A DNA stretch of 25,877 nucleotides from JANXSS01 sp040385645. GTDB lineage: Bacteria > Pseudomonadota > Gammaproteobacteria > Burkholderiales > Burkholderiaceae_D. Under the pieces are notes generated by a model. It was not told the origin of the DNA, made no database searches, and saw only the letters and a program-made list of their open reading frames with translations. Of the stretch, positions 15,106-23,121 are shown piece after piece. The first letter of the stretch is position 1. Each line of letters opens with the position of its first letter. The stretch spans positions 1-25,877 of the forward strand of contig JAZKGZ010000008.1 in the NCBI GenBank assembly GCA_040385645.1, in the 5' to 3' direction. A program made the position numbers and the translations under genes.

Positions 15106-16765
15106 TGCCTTCTACCCATCCCTTGACGACGTTGGCAACCACTTTCGGGTCTTGTTTCGCCAATGTCTTGGCGGCATCCAGATTTTCTGCGTATCCGCGC
15201 TTCTTTTGGCCCATGGGTTCGCTGGTATGCAGATCGACTACCGTATCGACGTTGTCGTCCTCTACCACTGCAACCGGCTTGGTGCCTTCCATCAGTTTTT
15301 TCAACATCGGTTTTAAGAATGCGAAGAACAGGTAGAGAATGACGCCGGCACCGAGCAGATATTTACCGATGTCTTTTCCCATCTGCAGCGTGTCAGGATT
15401 TTTCCAAAGCGGAATCTCGGCCGCCGGCGGCTGCTCGGTGTTGGCGAATCGGCTGTTGGCGATATTGAGCGAATCACCGCGGTCTTTATTGAACCCCATC
15501 GCTTCCTTGACCAGGTCGCTGATCTGGGTTTTTTCCGCTTCCGTTAGTGCACGGTTTGTCACTTTTCCGGCTTTATCTACATCTTGCTTGTAATTGACCA
15601 CGACTGCCACTGACAGCCGCTTGACGCCGCCCATCGGTTGCTGCACGTAGCGGATGGTTTTGTCGACTTCGTAATTGATGGTCGATTCGCGGCTACCGCT
15701 CGGGCCTACTGGCGCAGTACCTGGTGCTGCACCGTTGGCAGGCGGCGTAGCAGCAGCCGTGATGGGTGCTGTGGCGGGTGTCGGCGGCTGGTTCGACAAT
15801 GCGCCCGGTACGCCGGAGGCGCCGGCACCAGGTCCAGCACCGGTTTCGTTGGTTTGCTGGCTGCGGATCGCGCTGGTGTTGGCCGCCTGATTAGGCTTGT
15901 AGACTTCTGCCGCCTGCTCGCTGCTGGAAAAATCTACATCGGCAGTGGCTTCCGCGCGCACGTTATTAGGTCCGACTAGCGGTGAGATGATCGATTCGAT
16001 ACGCCGTACGATGCTTTGTTGCAGGTCGTGCACGTATTTCAATTGCGCAGGGTCTAAACCGTTATGTTTGCCGGTCTTGTCGGATTCGGAGAGCAGATTG
16101 CCATTCTGGTCTACCACGGTCACGCTTTTTGCTGCCAGTTCCGGCACGCTGCTGGCAACCAGATGCACGATGGCGCTGACTTGACCCGCATCGAGCGTGC
16201 GACCCTGATTTAAATTAAGAATGACCGAAGCGGTCGGTTTTTGCTGATCGCGAATGAATACCGATGCTTTAGGCATCGCCAGATGCACGCGTGCAGTTTG
16301 CACGGCACCGACCGCTTGAATCGAGCGCGCCAGTTCGCCTTCGAGCGCCCGCTGAAAATTTACCTGCTCCAGAAATTGCGACACGCCTAGTTTTTGATTT
16401 TCCATCAGCTCGAAGCCGACGTTGCCACCCTTGGGCAAGCCTTGCGCTGCCAGTTTCAGTCGCGCATCATAGACTTGGGCCGCCGGCACCAAAATCGCAC
16501 CACCACCTTCGGCGAATTTGTAGGGCACGTTCATTTGTTGCAGGGAAGTGACGATGGCACCGCCGTCGCGATCCGAAAAGTTGGAAAACAACACACGGTA
16601 ATCCGGCTGCTGGCTCCAGAGCCAGGTACCGACCATGAAAGCGATGATCAACGCCGCACCGATCGCCAGTGCCAGGTTACGGGCCGCGTTCGAGGACGTA
16701 AATCCGGTCAGACCGCCCATACCAGAGCCTGGGGCTGCGCTACCAATGTCTGCCGTTACCGCCAT
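15098..16765 (-). CDS. fliF: Flagellar MS-ring protein FliF
   Basis: A 555-residue inner-membrane ring protein. Membrane helix 1 is about residues 29-50 (LALAIGAALIIAFMVGTWLW). The periplasmic ring-building domains contain GLPKGGNVGFELMENQKLGV and QRALEGELARSIQAVGAVQT, both FliF signatures. A Pro/Ala/Gly-rich linker (about 305-365) precedes NYEVDKTIRYVQQPMGGVKR. Helix 2 is about 452-475 (KYLLGAGVILYLFFAFLKPM). The cytoplasmic tail ends VVANVVKGWVEGNE and binds FliG. It is first of the minus-strand run, and fliE is divergent upstream. Confidence 0.97.
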   Translation of the reverse strand: MAVTADIGSAAPGSGMGGLTGFTSSNAARNLALAIGAALIIAFMVGTWLWSQQPDYRVLFSNFSDRDGGAIVTSLQQMNVPYKFAEGGGAILVPAAQVYDARLKLAAQGLPKGGNVGFELMENQKLGVSQFLEQVNFQRALEGELARSIQAVGAVQTARVHLAMPKASVFIRDQQKPTASVILNLNQGRTLDAGQVSAIVHLVASSVPELAAKSVTVVDQNGNLLSESDKTGKHNGLDPAQLKYVHDLQQSIVRRIESIISPLVGPNNVRAEATADVDFSSSEQAAEVYKPNQAANTSAIRSQQTNETGAGPGAGASGVPGALSNQPPTPATAPITAAATPPANGAAPGTAPVGPSGSRESTINYEVDKTIRYVQQPMGGVKRLSVAVVVNYKQDVDKAGKVTNRALTEAEKTQISDLVKEAMGFNKDRGDSLNIANSRFANTEQPPAAEIPLWKNPDTLQMGKDIGKYLLGAGVILYLFFAFLKPMLKKLMEGTKPVAVVEDDNVDTVVDLHTSEPMGQKKRGYAENLDAAKTLAKQDPKVVANVVKGWVEGNE

Positions 16766-16987
16766 GATGGGTCTCCCGACTGCATCCGCTGATCGGGCTG
16801 TGCGCCCAGAATTGTCTTTTCCACATTAACCCCCGCCAGGTCGATCCAATTGCCTGTGCATGGATTGTCGTGCCCTGTGGCAATTTCAATCGTTGGAATA
16901 GAGCAATGTTTCTCCAGCTTATCAGAGGGTGAGGGCAGCCGCCAGCTTGTTACCTTGATCGTCGACGATGGACCAAGGAGGAAATGT
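16766..16987. promoter_or_regulatory. Divergent fliF / fliE intergenic region
   Basis: This 222-bp spacer must carry promoters for the fliF-R run (minus) and for fliE (plus), because both genes start here facing away from each other. I did not find a convincing sigma-28 or sigma-54 box, which leaves a sigma-70 promoter with an activator such as FlhDC as the likeliest case. That is inferred from the divergence, not from a visible motif. Confidence 0.5.
16975..16981 (+). promoter_or_regulatory. Ribosome binding site for fliE
   Basis: AAGGAGG, a perfect SD, ends 6 nt before the ATG at 16988. It rules out the in-frame upstream ATG at 16850, which would add 46 unrelated residues. Confidence 0.85.
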
Positions 16988-17344
16988 ATGGCAATGGCAA
17001 TCGATACCAGCCGCATCGAAGCGATGGTGGCGCAGCTACGGGCAACGGCCAACCGCGTTCAGGGTGTACCCAATCCGCTAGAATCTGCGCCAGCGTCGGG
17101 TCTGGGTGGTGCCGTCGGCAAACCCGACTTCGCCAGTGCGTTGAAAATGCAACTCGACCAGGTCAGCAGTGCACAGAACAGTGCATCACAGCTCGGGCAA
17201 CGGTTCACCATGGGTGACGATAGCGTCAGCCTGTCGGATGTGATGATCGCGTCGCAAAAAGCCAACATCGGTTTCCAGGCGACGATTCAAGCGCGTAATA
17301 AGTTAGTCAATGCTTATCAAGACATCATGAATATGCAGGTATAA
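16988..17344 (+). CDS. fliE: Flagellar hook-basal body adapter FliE
   Basis: A 118-residue protein joining the MS ring to the rod. The conserved C-terminal half includes PDFASALKMQLDQVSSAQNS, then GDDSVSLSDVMIASQKANIG and FQATIQARNKLVNAYQDIMN, all FliE signatures. The N-terminal part is variable, as usual. The start is fixed by AAGGAGG 6 nt upstream. It is the only flagellar gene in the window on the plus strand apart from the candidate glycosyltransferase. It is divergent from fliF and ends 17 nt from the convergent ycgR-like gene. Confidence 0.97.
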   Translation: MAMAIDTSRIEAMVAQLRATANRVQGVPNPLESAPASGLGGAVGKPDFASALKMQLDQVSSAQNSASQLGQRFTMGDDSVSLSDVMIASQKANIGFQATIQARNKLVNAYQDIMNMQV

Positions 17345-17361
17345 GGTACAAGATATAAGTA

Positions 17362-18129
17362 CTACCCCATGCGCCCGGTAGAACGTGCGTTCTGCTCGCG
17401 CTCCAATTTTGAAATATAACGCTGCACCGCTGTCATCATCCCATGCGGCAGATCGACGAACAGGCATCCCAAGCGACAGACGTGGCGGCCGTTCGGCAAG
17501 CGAATCTCCTGAGCGTTGCGTAACTCGAGCGAGGCGACGACCAACGTGCCGCCAGGCAGATCGATGCGGCAATCCCGGTAAATGCGCCCGATAGTATGGT
17601 CGAGCACGCCATGCTCGTCGATCAGCGCCAGACCACCGCCACTGACGTTTTGTAGCGTGACCGTTACCGACATGATGCTGGTATCGCTGATTTTCGGTAT
17701 CGTGATCGAACACGATACCGGCATCGCCAACGGTGTCGGCACCCGGTAAAACTCACGGCGCTGCAGCCGCACTACGGATTGCGGCAGATCGATTTGCAGT
17801 GCCGGCTGATCTTGATAGCTGCAACGCCGGATGCCTCGCACGAAAAACAGGATACGAATCTGTTCCAATGCGGTTTCGAAAGATATCGTATCGCTGGCCA
17901 GAAGCTGCTCGTTGGTATGCTCCTGCTGTGCGCAATCGAGCACGACCACGCCGGCATCTTCGTCGACGTCTAAAATCGACGTGACGATCGCCGAACCGCC
18001 TTGATTACCCTGCATGTTGATGAGCTGCTTATGCTCGCCGATATTGCGCAGGAGACTGAGGATTTCCCGGCGCGAATGGACTTGGTAGGGGCTGAGATCC
18101 TCGGATTGATTCGCTTGCGTAGCATCCAT
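17362..18129 (-). CDS. ycgR: YcgR-family PilZ flagellar brake protein
   Basis: A 255-residue protein with an N-terminal YcgR domain (about residues 20-125: YQVHSRREILSLLRNIGEHK and the region ending RRCSYQDQPALQIDLP) and a C-terminal PilZ domain. The c-di-GMP motifs are present: RREFYRVPTP (RxxxR) and NVSGGG (D/NxSxxG). On binding c-di-GMP, YcgR acts on the motor switch to slow and bias rotation. I start at ATG 18129 (MDATQANQ), giving the usual length. The frame stays open to 18309, but that would run 110 nt into the preceding gene. The SD is weak. It is last in the filament block and convergent with fliE. Confidence 0.9.
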   Translation of the reverse strand: MDATQANQSEDLSPYQVHSRREILSLLRNIGEHKQLINMQGNQGGSAIVTSILDVDEDAGVVVLDCAQQEHTNEQLLASDTISFETALEQIRILFFVRGIRRCSYQDQPALQIDLPQSVVRLQRREFYRVPTPLAMPVSCSITIPKISDTSIMSVTVTLQNVSGGGLALIDEHGVLDHTIGRIYRDCRIDLPGGTLVVASLELRNAQEIRLPNGRHVCRLGCLFVDLPHGMMTAVQRYISKLEREQNARSTGRMG

Positions 18130-18199
18130 CTGATTTATGGTGGGTGAGGTTAAAGTGAGGTAAGCATTCGATCGAAAGCAATCAAAGAACAGGCCGATC

Positions 18200-18565
18200 T
18201 CATGATACCTTGCCGCCGTCGGTACGGGCGGTTTCGATGCGGTATAACCACGCCAGTAATTCCGCCACTGCCCGATACAATGCTGGAGGAATCTGGTCAT
18301 CAAGCTCAACTTGCATCAACAGCGTCACCAGCTCCTTGGAGTGGTGCACGAAAACGCCGTGTTCGCGCGCACGGGCAATGATCTGCTCGGCAATCAACCC
18401 GCGGCCCTTCGCCACGACCTTCGGTGCGCCAGTGTTACTGTGATAAGTGATCGCCACGGCGTTTTGCAGTGGCTTCAAATCAGGCGCTGTACCGTCGTCG
18501 GTCGTGTTTTTTTTATATCCCTCGGGCAGGGCATCCTCGATACCTCGATTTTCAGTTGGCGTCAT
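18200..18565 (-). CDS. FhlB-type FlhB C-terminal-domain homologue (EscU/YscU/HrcU family)
   Basis: A 121-residue soluble protein with no membrane segments. It matches only the cytoplasmic C-terminal part of FlhB: NAVAITYHSNTGAPKVVAKG, RGLIAEQIIARAREHGVFVH, and ELVTLLMQVELDDQIPPALY with RAVAELLAWLYR. The NPTH autocleavage motif that precedes this region in FlhB is absent. Such stand-alone proteins (FhlB in Salmonella literature, YlqH in Bacillus, FlhX in Campylobacter) can partly replace the cleaved FlhB domain in substrate switching. It overlaps the upstream FliK-like gene by 4 nt (ATGA), the same pairing as ylqG-ylqH in Bacillus. A functional link to export switching is inferred from this. 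Confidence 0.87.
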   Translation of the reverse strand: MTPTENRGIEDALPEGYKKNTTDDGTAPDLKPLQNAVAITYHSNTGAPKVVAKGRGLIAEQIIARAREHGVFVHHSKELVTLLMQVELDDQIPPALYRAVAELLAWLYRIETARTDGGKVS

Positions 18566-19707
18566 GGGTTGCCACCCGCTGTATTCCCGACATCCTCGAC
18601 AGAAGGGTCGCGCCGAACGATCAAGCCATCGAGCACCGAGCCTGCGGCATCCAAAGCACTGGCCAATCCGGCACCGTTCTGGCGCAACGTCGCGGCGGTT
18701 TCATCGTTATCGGTGCGCACCGTGATCCGAACCTGGTCACCGGTCAAATCAATGACCGCGTTTACCGCACCCAGGCTCGGTAGCGTGAAACTGACAACGC
18801 TTTGCCAATGTTGCCGCTCAGGCGTAATCGCTTCAGCTGAAGCGCCGTCTTCATCATGATTGACTTGCCACGTCATCGACTGCCCTGGCCAAACTTCACC
18901 TTGCCATTGAAACCGCTGCTGTTCCAGTACGTTCAGTTGTAGGCCGACCAGTTGTGCCAGCCCTGGGTCGAGCGTATTCGAGCCGGCCGCAGGTAGCGGC
19001 GCGGCAGAAAAATATTCCATCAGATTACGTCGTGTCTGAATGACCTGCGGCGAAAGGTCGGCAGGGTTTAGTACGGGCGTGCCTGGCTTAATGGTCGTTT
19101 CAGCGACACGTTCGCCGGCGTTCGCAGTCGTCGTCCCGGCTTTGGCCTGCGGTTCGCGCAACAAATCGGTGAGCGCGCGCTTGCCGTCGGCCCACTGGCC
19201 CACATGCGACTCGTAGAACAAACCGCTGAAGGCTACCGTGTCTTGCAATGCCGTGGCCAGCTGCGGTGCGCTGCCGCCAGGAGCCGATAACAGCGGTAAT
19301 TTTCCGACTAGCCCGGCTGCACCGTCACCGGGCTTGGCTCCCCCCAGAATCTCGGCGATCAGGCGGCCTGCACTCGACAAGGCTGCCGGGGCCGCTGCTG
19401 TATCGCCTCGGGAGTCGAGGCTGAAGGTGGGGCGTGGCGAGGTATTGAGTAAGGTCAGTAGCAGGGCGTCGCCGACATTGCCGCCACCGGGAAGCGCCAC
19501 GCGGGCGTTGGTGTCGGCGATACGCAACAGAAATGTGCCGTCGTTAAAACGTGAGAGGATTTTTGCTGGAAATTGCTGGCCGACCTCGAGTCGCGCCAGG
19601 CGATCGGCACTTTCGTCGCTGGCGTCGCCAATCGGGGCGACGGTGCGAACCGGATCGACCGAGGTCAGGGGCCTGGCACCTGCACCTTCGGTAGGGCCTA
19701 GTGCCAT
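18562..19707 (-). CDS. FliK-like flagellar hook-length-control-related protein
   Basis: A 381-residue protein that is not the main FliK (10148-11560). Its N-terminal part has a small beta-rich stretch (EVGQQFPAKILSRFNDGTFL, then RVALPGGGNVGDALLLTLL), followed by Ala/Gly-rich sequence. The C-terminal part (about 270-365) resembles a FliK C-terminal domain: FQWQGEVWPGQSMTWQVNHD, then VVSFTLPSLGAVNAVIDLTG and VRITVRTDNDETAATLRQNG. LPxLGxVxxxIxL corresponds to the LxPxxLGxVxVxI core of FliK. It lies after fliT and overlaps the FhlB-type gene by 4 nt. A role in export switching, or as an exported partner of FhlB, is inferred. Family assignment is moderate, because only the C-terminal domain is recognisable. 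Confidence 0.75.
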   Translation of the reverse strand: MALGPTEGAGARPLTSVDPVRTVAPIGDASDESADRLARLEVGQQFPAKILSRFNDGTFLLRIADTNARVALPGGGNVGDALLLTLLNTSPRPTFSLDSRGDTAAAPAALSSAGRLIAEILGGAKPGDGAAGLVGKLPLLSAPGGSAPQLATALQDTVAFSGLFYESHVGQWADGKRALTDLLREPQAKAGTTTANAGERVAETTIKPGTPVLNPADLSPQVIQTRRNLMEYFSAAPLPAAGSNTLDPGLAQLVGLQLNVLEQQRFQWQGEVWPGQSMTWQVNHDEDGASAEAITPERQHWQSVVSFTLPSLGAVNAVIDLTGDQVRITVRTDNDETAATLRQNGAGLASALDAAGSVLDGLIVRRDPSVEDVGNTAGGNP

Positions 19708-19735
19708 GGTCGCTCATCCTCGATGTTTGGGGGTA

Positions 19736-20068
19736 TCAGCTGTTGAGGCCGACCCCGTAGGCCTGCGAGAGTTTGCGCTCGGCACCGGTGCTGTTGATCA
19801 TCTGTGCAAGTTTTGCCATCCATGGTTCCGCAATATTACGGATTTCCCGGTCGTCGGCGAGGATTTTATTAATGATCTGTACTTTGCGCACACGAATTTC
19901 GCCGCTCAATGGCTTCGGCGGATCGGTTTTAAGAATTTCGACATGGCGGGCGCAGTCCGTTTCCAACACTGCGAGTTGTTCCCAATCGCCGCTTCTGGCG
20001 GCTGCCAGCATCTGATCGGTAATCTCGGCCACGGTCTCGTACAGGGCAATGACTTGGTGGTTGTTCAT
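19736..20068 (-). CDS. fliT: Flagellar export chaperone FliT
   Basis: A 110-residue, helical protein of FliT size. It starts MNNHQVIALYETVAEITDQM, with AARSGDWEQLAVLETDCARH, the pattern of a GDWE-type helix seen in FliT, and ends in helices around DREIRNIAEPWMAKLAQMIN. FliT is the chaperone of the cap protein FliD, and in enterics also affects FlhDC. I start at ATG 20068, 5 nt after the fliS stop, with AAGG inside the fliS end. The frame is open to 20191 but that extra part lies within fliS. The order FliD-FliS-FliT supports the call, since sequence conservation in FliT is low. Confidence 0.87.
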   Translation of the reverse strand: MNNHQVIALYETVAEITDQMLAAARSGDWEQLAVLETDCARHVEILKTDPPKPLSGEIRVRKVQIINKILADDREIRNIAEPWMAKLAQMINSTGAERKLSQAYGVGLNS

Positions 20069-20073
20069 AATTC

Positions 20074-20559
20074 TCAGGCCTTTGCTAGATTCGCGCTGTA
20101 TAGGTCGGCACCGGCAGCCGTATTCTTTTGCACCATCGGTACGGGCTGCAAGGAGGGTGTCGGCTCCGAACGTGCACCGATCTCCACCCACGCGCTTTTT
20201 AAATCGGCTAGCAAGCGATGTACTTCTTCCAGAATATCCGGCTGGTTTTTCAAATTCGCGATTAGCAGCCGGTTGCTCATGTACTCATAAAGAGAATCGA
20301 GGCTGATCGCGATCTGACCGCCGACTTTCTTATCCAGACTGGCCCGCAACCCGCTATCGATGATCATGATCGCCTTGGATATCGACTGCCCTTTGGCGGC
20401 GATGTTGTGCGATTGCATATGTGCCATGGCGCTGGTGACGGCTGCCATCGCACCGTCGAACAGCATGACGATGAGCTTGTGCGGCGTGGCCGCGGCGACC
20501 CCGGTTTCGATGCCGACACTGGCGTAGGCATTCGCGCCTCTTGCGGGTGATCCGAACAT
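20074..20559 (-). CDS. fliS: Flagellin export chaperone FliS
   Basis: A 161-residue chaperone that binds the flagellin C-terminus before export. It shows the FliS hallmarks ANAYASVGIETGVAAATPHK, then LIVMLFDGAMAAVTSAMAHM and SISKAIMIIDSGLRASLDKK, followed by ISLDSLYEYMSNRLLIANLK. The tail beyond about residue 130 is extra compared with E. coli FliS and unconserved. AAAGGA lies upstream of the ATG, 13 nt after the fliD stop. Confidence 0.96.
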   Translation of the reverse strand: MFGSPARGANAYASVGIETGVAAATPHKLIVMLFDGAMAAVTSAMAHMQSHNIAAKGQSISKAIMIIDSGLRASLDKKVGGQIAISLDSLYEYMSNRLLIANLKNQPDILEEVHRLLADLKSAWVEIGARSEPTPSLQPVPMVQKNTAAGADLYSANLAKA

Positions 20560-20572
20560 TGTCTGGGTCCTT

Positions 20573-22591
20573 TTAAGAATTGTTGTTGTTCAGGCTAGCC
20601 AATTGCTGACTCAGAAAAGCGCTGGTCTTGGACATGCCGCTGATGACGCCGTCTAGGGCGGTAAATTGTGCGCGGAATCGTTTTTCGGTCTGTATCAGGC
20701 GTTGCACCAGCGCCTCGCGGCTTTTGGCGATGTCTTTGATGCTCGAACTGATGCCGTCGGTGCGTGAATTGATCGGGCCGTCGGATGCCAGTAAAGAGGT
20801 TGCGACTTTGTTAAGCTGATAGGCGTAGCCGAGCGAATAATTGATCGTGCCGCGGGCACCAAGGTTACCGCCGGTGATCAGCAGATTCAACCCCTCCGAA
20901 GCGTCGCCAGTCGCACCAGTCAGAGATTGGCCGTTGCCGACGGCAGTCAATCCGTTGATCGTGCCGATGACGTTTTTGCCGTCGGTGATCGTCGCGCCGG
21001 CACCGAACAGGGCGTCCGCCTGAGCGGTGCCGCCGATAACTTCTGCATGCGAGCTCGCGCCGTAGGAATTGGATGTGATCGACAGCGATCCATCCGCCTC
21101 GGTTGTGACGGCGGCGGTGAAACCGGAAAAGGCACTATTGCCATTGATCTTCGACTGTATTTCAGTCGCTAACTTTGCCGCATTGTCGTAATTACCCGCT
21201 GCCAGCGTGATCGTGCTGGTGAGGCCGTCGAGCTTTATTTCCAGCGTGTCGTTGCTACCGGCAATGACCACGAACGGCGTGAACGGTGCCGTGGCTTTGG
21301 TCACGCCTTTGGTTGCCAGTTGAGAAACTTCGACCGCAAAAGCGCCGGCGCGTGTTTTGGGGCTGGCGCTGATATAACCGACCAATGCGTCCGAACTTTT
21401 GCCGACATTGCTGAACAAGCCTGCGATGCCGTCGAAACCGGTGTCCACCGCTTTTTGCAGTTTTGTAGCATCGACTGCTAGTGCACCGCCTTTTTGCACG
21501 CTCACGCCAACTTCGGAAAGCAACGTGAAAGCGCTGGCACCACCGCTAATCGGTGCCGTCAGTACCGAGCGAATTTGATTTTGAATCGTCCGTACGCTGG
21601 CTTCACCGTTCAACACCGCGCCTTTGCGGGTATTCGCATCGTAAGCCGAGGCATCCTGCAGGGTCTGGTTGATATCGTTGTATGCCTTGACGAAAGCATT
21701 TACCGAATTGATGACTGTAGTCGTGTCGCGCGTGATCGCTACCGTGGTTGGCGTGCCGACATTGGTCTTGGTCAGGTTCAATGTCACGCCGGCCAGCGCA
21801 TCGGTGACGGTATTACTGCCTTTGGTGATTTCGATACCGTCCAGTTTGAATACGGCACTTTGCGCTGCCGAAGTCTGCGACAGCGCCTGCCCAGCGCTTG
21901 GATCGTTGCTCAATAGTGAAGAAATCGTCGCGTCGCCGGCCACTGAGAGCTTTAAACTGCTGGCAGCCCCGGTCGCATTCGAGGTCAGCGAGAGCCGAAA
22001 CGGCGTGCCGCTGCCGTCGTTGACAATACTCGCGGTTACGCCGACGGCCGCCTTGTTGATGGCGTCGCGAATGCCGGACAGCGAATTATTGGTCGCATCG
22101 ATCGTCACGGTCTTGATGCCGGTGCCGGCGCTGCCGAAGGCGGCACCGGTGTACTTGCCGGTGGCTGGGTCGAGCGTGCCGCCGGTAATCGTTCCGAAGT
22201 CGAAATTCAGTGTGGTCGTTACGTCGTCGCCGATTTTTGCACTGGCGCTGAACTGACCGACCGCATTGAGCTTCTGCGCTTGGGCCAGCTTACTGACTTC
22301 TAAGGAGTAGGTGCCTGGTACGGCGATCGAGGTACCGCTTGCCGAGGCCACCGTCGCATCGCCGATCGTCGATTTAACGCCCTGAAATTTGGCAGGATCC
22401 GATAAGCCGTTCAGGGCCACCTGAAATTGCGAAAGCACGCTCTTGAGCGTGCCGAAACCGGACAATTTCGCCTGAAAACTGGCTGTTTTTAAGTCGAGCT
22501 GGGTAAGTGGTTGCTTTTCGATTGCCATCAGTTGCGAGACGATACTGGTGACATCGAGATTGGAACCCAGGCCTGGTGAGGAAATACCCAT
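20573..22591 (-). CDS. fliD: Flagellar filament cap protein FliD
   Basis: A 672-residue filament cap / hook-associated protein 2. The N-terminus (ISSPGLGSNLDVTSIVSQLM, then LSGFGTLKSVLSQFQVAL) and the C-terminal coiled coil (REALVQRLIQTEKRFRAQFT, then ISGMSKTSAFLSQQLASLNN) are standard FliD. A flagellin-IN-like segment lies near residue 180 (SGIRDAINKAAVGVTASIVN). It is about 200 residues longer than E. coli FliD. An added surface domain around residues 430-560 (DTLEIKLDGLTSTITLAAGN, then GSLSITSNSYGASS) accounts for much of this. AAAGGAAAG precedes the ATG. FliD is chaperoned by FliT, encoded downstream. Confidence 0.96.
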   Translation of the reverse strand: MGISSPGLGSNLDVTSIVSQLMAIEKQPLTQLDLKTASFQAKLSGFGTLKSVLSQFQVALNGLSDPAKFQGVKSTIGDATVASASGTSIAVPGTYSLEVSKLAQAQKLNAVGQFSASAKIGDDVTTTLNFDFGTITGGTLDPATGKYTGAAFGSAGTGIKTVTIDATNNSLSGIRDAINKAAVGVTASIVNDGSGTPFRLSLTSNATGAASSLKLSVAGDATISSLLSNDPSAGQALSQTSAAQSAVFKLDGIEITKGSNTVTDALAGVTLNLTKTNVGTPTTVAITRDTTTVINSVNAFVKAYNDINQTLQDASAYDANTRKGAVLNGEASVRTIQNQIRSVLTAPISGGASAFTLLSEVGVSVQKGGALAVDATKLQKAVDTGFDGIAGLFSNVGKSSDALVGYISASPKTRAGAFAVEVSQLATKGVTKATAPFTPFVVIAGSNDTLEIKLDGLTSTITLAAGNYDNAAKLATEIQSKINGNSAFSGFTAAVTTEADGSLSITSNSYGASSHAEVIGGTAQADALFGAGATITDGKNVIGTINGLTAVGNGQSLTGATGDASEGLNLLITGGNLGARGTINYSLGYAYQLNKVATSLLASDGPINSRTDGISSSIKDIAKSREALVQRLIQTEKRFRAQFTALDGVISGMSKTSAFLSQQLASLNNNNS

Positions 22592-22609
22592 GATCTTTCC
22601 TTTTGCGTC

Positions 22610-22999
22610 TTACGCTTTATCCTTGAGCAACAAGCCTTGCAGCTTGCCTAATTCGCTGGAAATGGCGAGCGCTTCCTTGGAAGGGAACTGCCTCAGTACA
22701 CTGTTGGTGTCGGTATCGATGACTTTTACCAGGGTACGGCCGCTGTCTTCATCGACACTGAACTGCACGCTACTGGCAATGGGCTTAAGAAATTGATTGA
22801 TGGTCTGGACTGCTTCGTCGAGCCTGGCTTTTTCTTCTGTTGCTTTCGCTGGCTTTATGGCAACGACTGGCGCGGTTTGCGCTACTGCCGATGCTGACTG
22901 TGTATTGTCTGAGGCGGGCAGGGCAGATCTGGCCGGTGCACCGGATGGCCCGCTCGAAGGCGTGCTGGTTGCGTAACTGGTAACTGAAAAAGCGCTCAT
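22610..22999 (-). CDS. flaG: Flagellar protein FlaG
   Basis: A 129-residue protein. The first ~55 residues are Ser/Pro/Ala-rich and probably disordered. The C-terminal FlaG domain (about 60-129) includes RLDEAVQTINQFLKPIASSV, then QFSVDEDSGRTLVKVIDTDT and VLRQFPSKEALAISSELGKL, with the family motif (I/V)RQ(I/F)P. FlaG affects filament length in several bacteria; its exact role is not settled. It lies between fliC and fliD, the usual place. GGGGGAA is upstream of the ATG, and fliD starts 18 nt after the stop. Confidence 0.93.
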   Translation of the reverse strand: MSAFSVTSYATSTPSSGPSGAPARSALPASDNTQSASAVAQTAPVVAIKPAKATEEKARLDEAVQTINQFLKPIASSVQFSVDEDSGRTLVKVIDTDTNSVLRQFPSKEALAISSELGKLQGLLLKDKA

Positions 23000-23054
23000 G
23001 ATGCGTTCCCCCTAGTGGGAAAACGGAAAACGGTTGCCCGCTTCCCGTTTTGTT

Positions 23055-23080
23055 CGAGGCGTCTGAAACCAGACGCCTCG
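23055..23080 (-). terminator. Perfect 11-bp stem-loop between fliC and flaG
   Basis: CGAGGCGTCTG and CAGACGCCTCG pair over 11 bp around a 4-nt loop, 41 nt downstream of the fliC stop. There is no U run after it in either direction, so it is not a textbook intrinsic terminator. It may act as a partial terminator or as a 3' stabiliser of the abundant flagellin mRNA, letting limited read-through into flaG-fliD. Confidence 0.65.
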
Positions 23081-23121
23081 GTCACTGCCTGTTACTCGCT
23101 TGCTGGCGATAGTCTTAGCGA

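Noticed and set aside
19238..20290. A 350-codon plus-strand frame opposite the FliK-like gene, fliT and part of fliS
   Set aside because: It spans three recognised genes on the other strand and has no family features.
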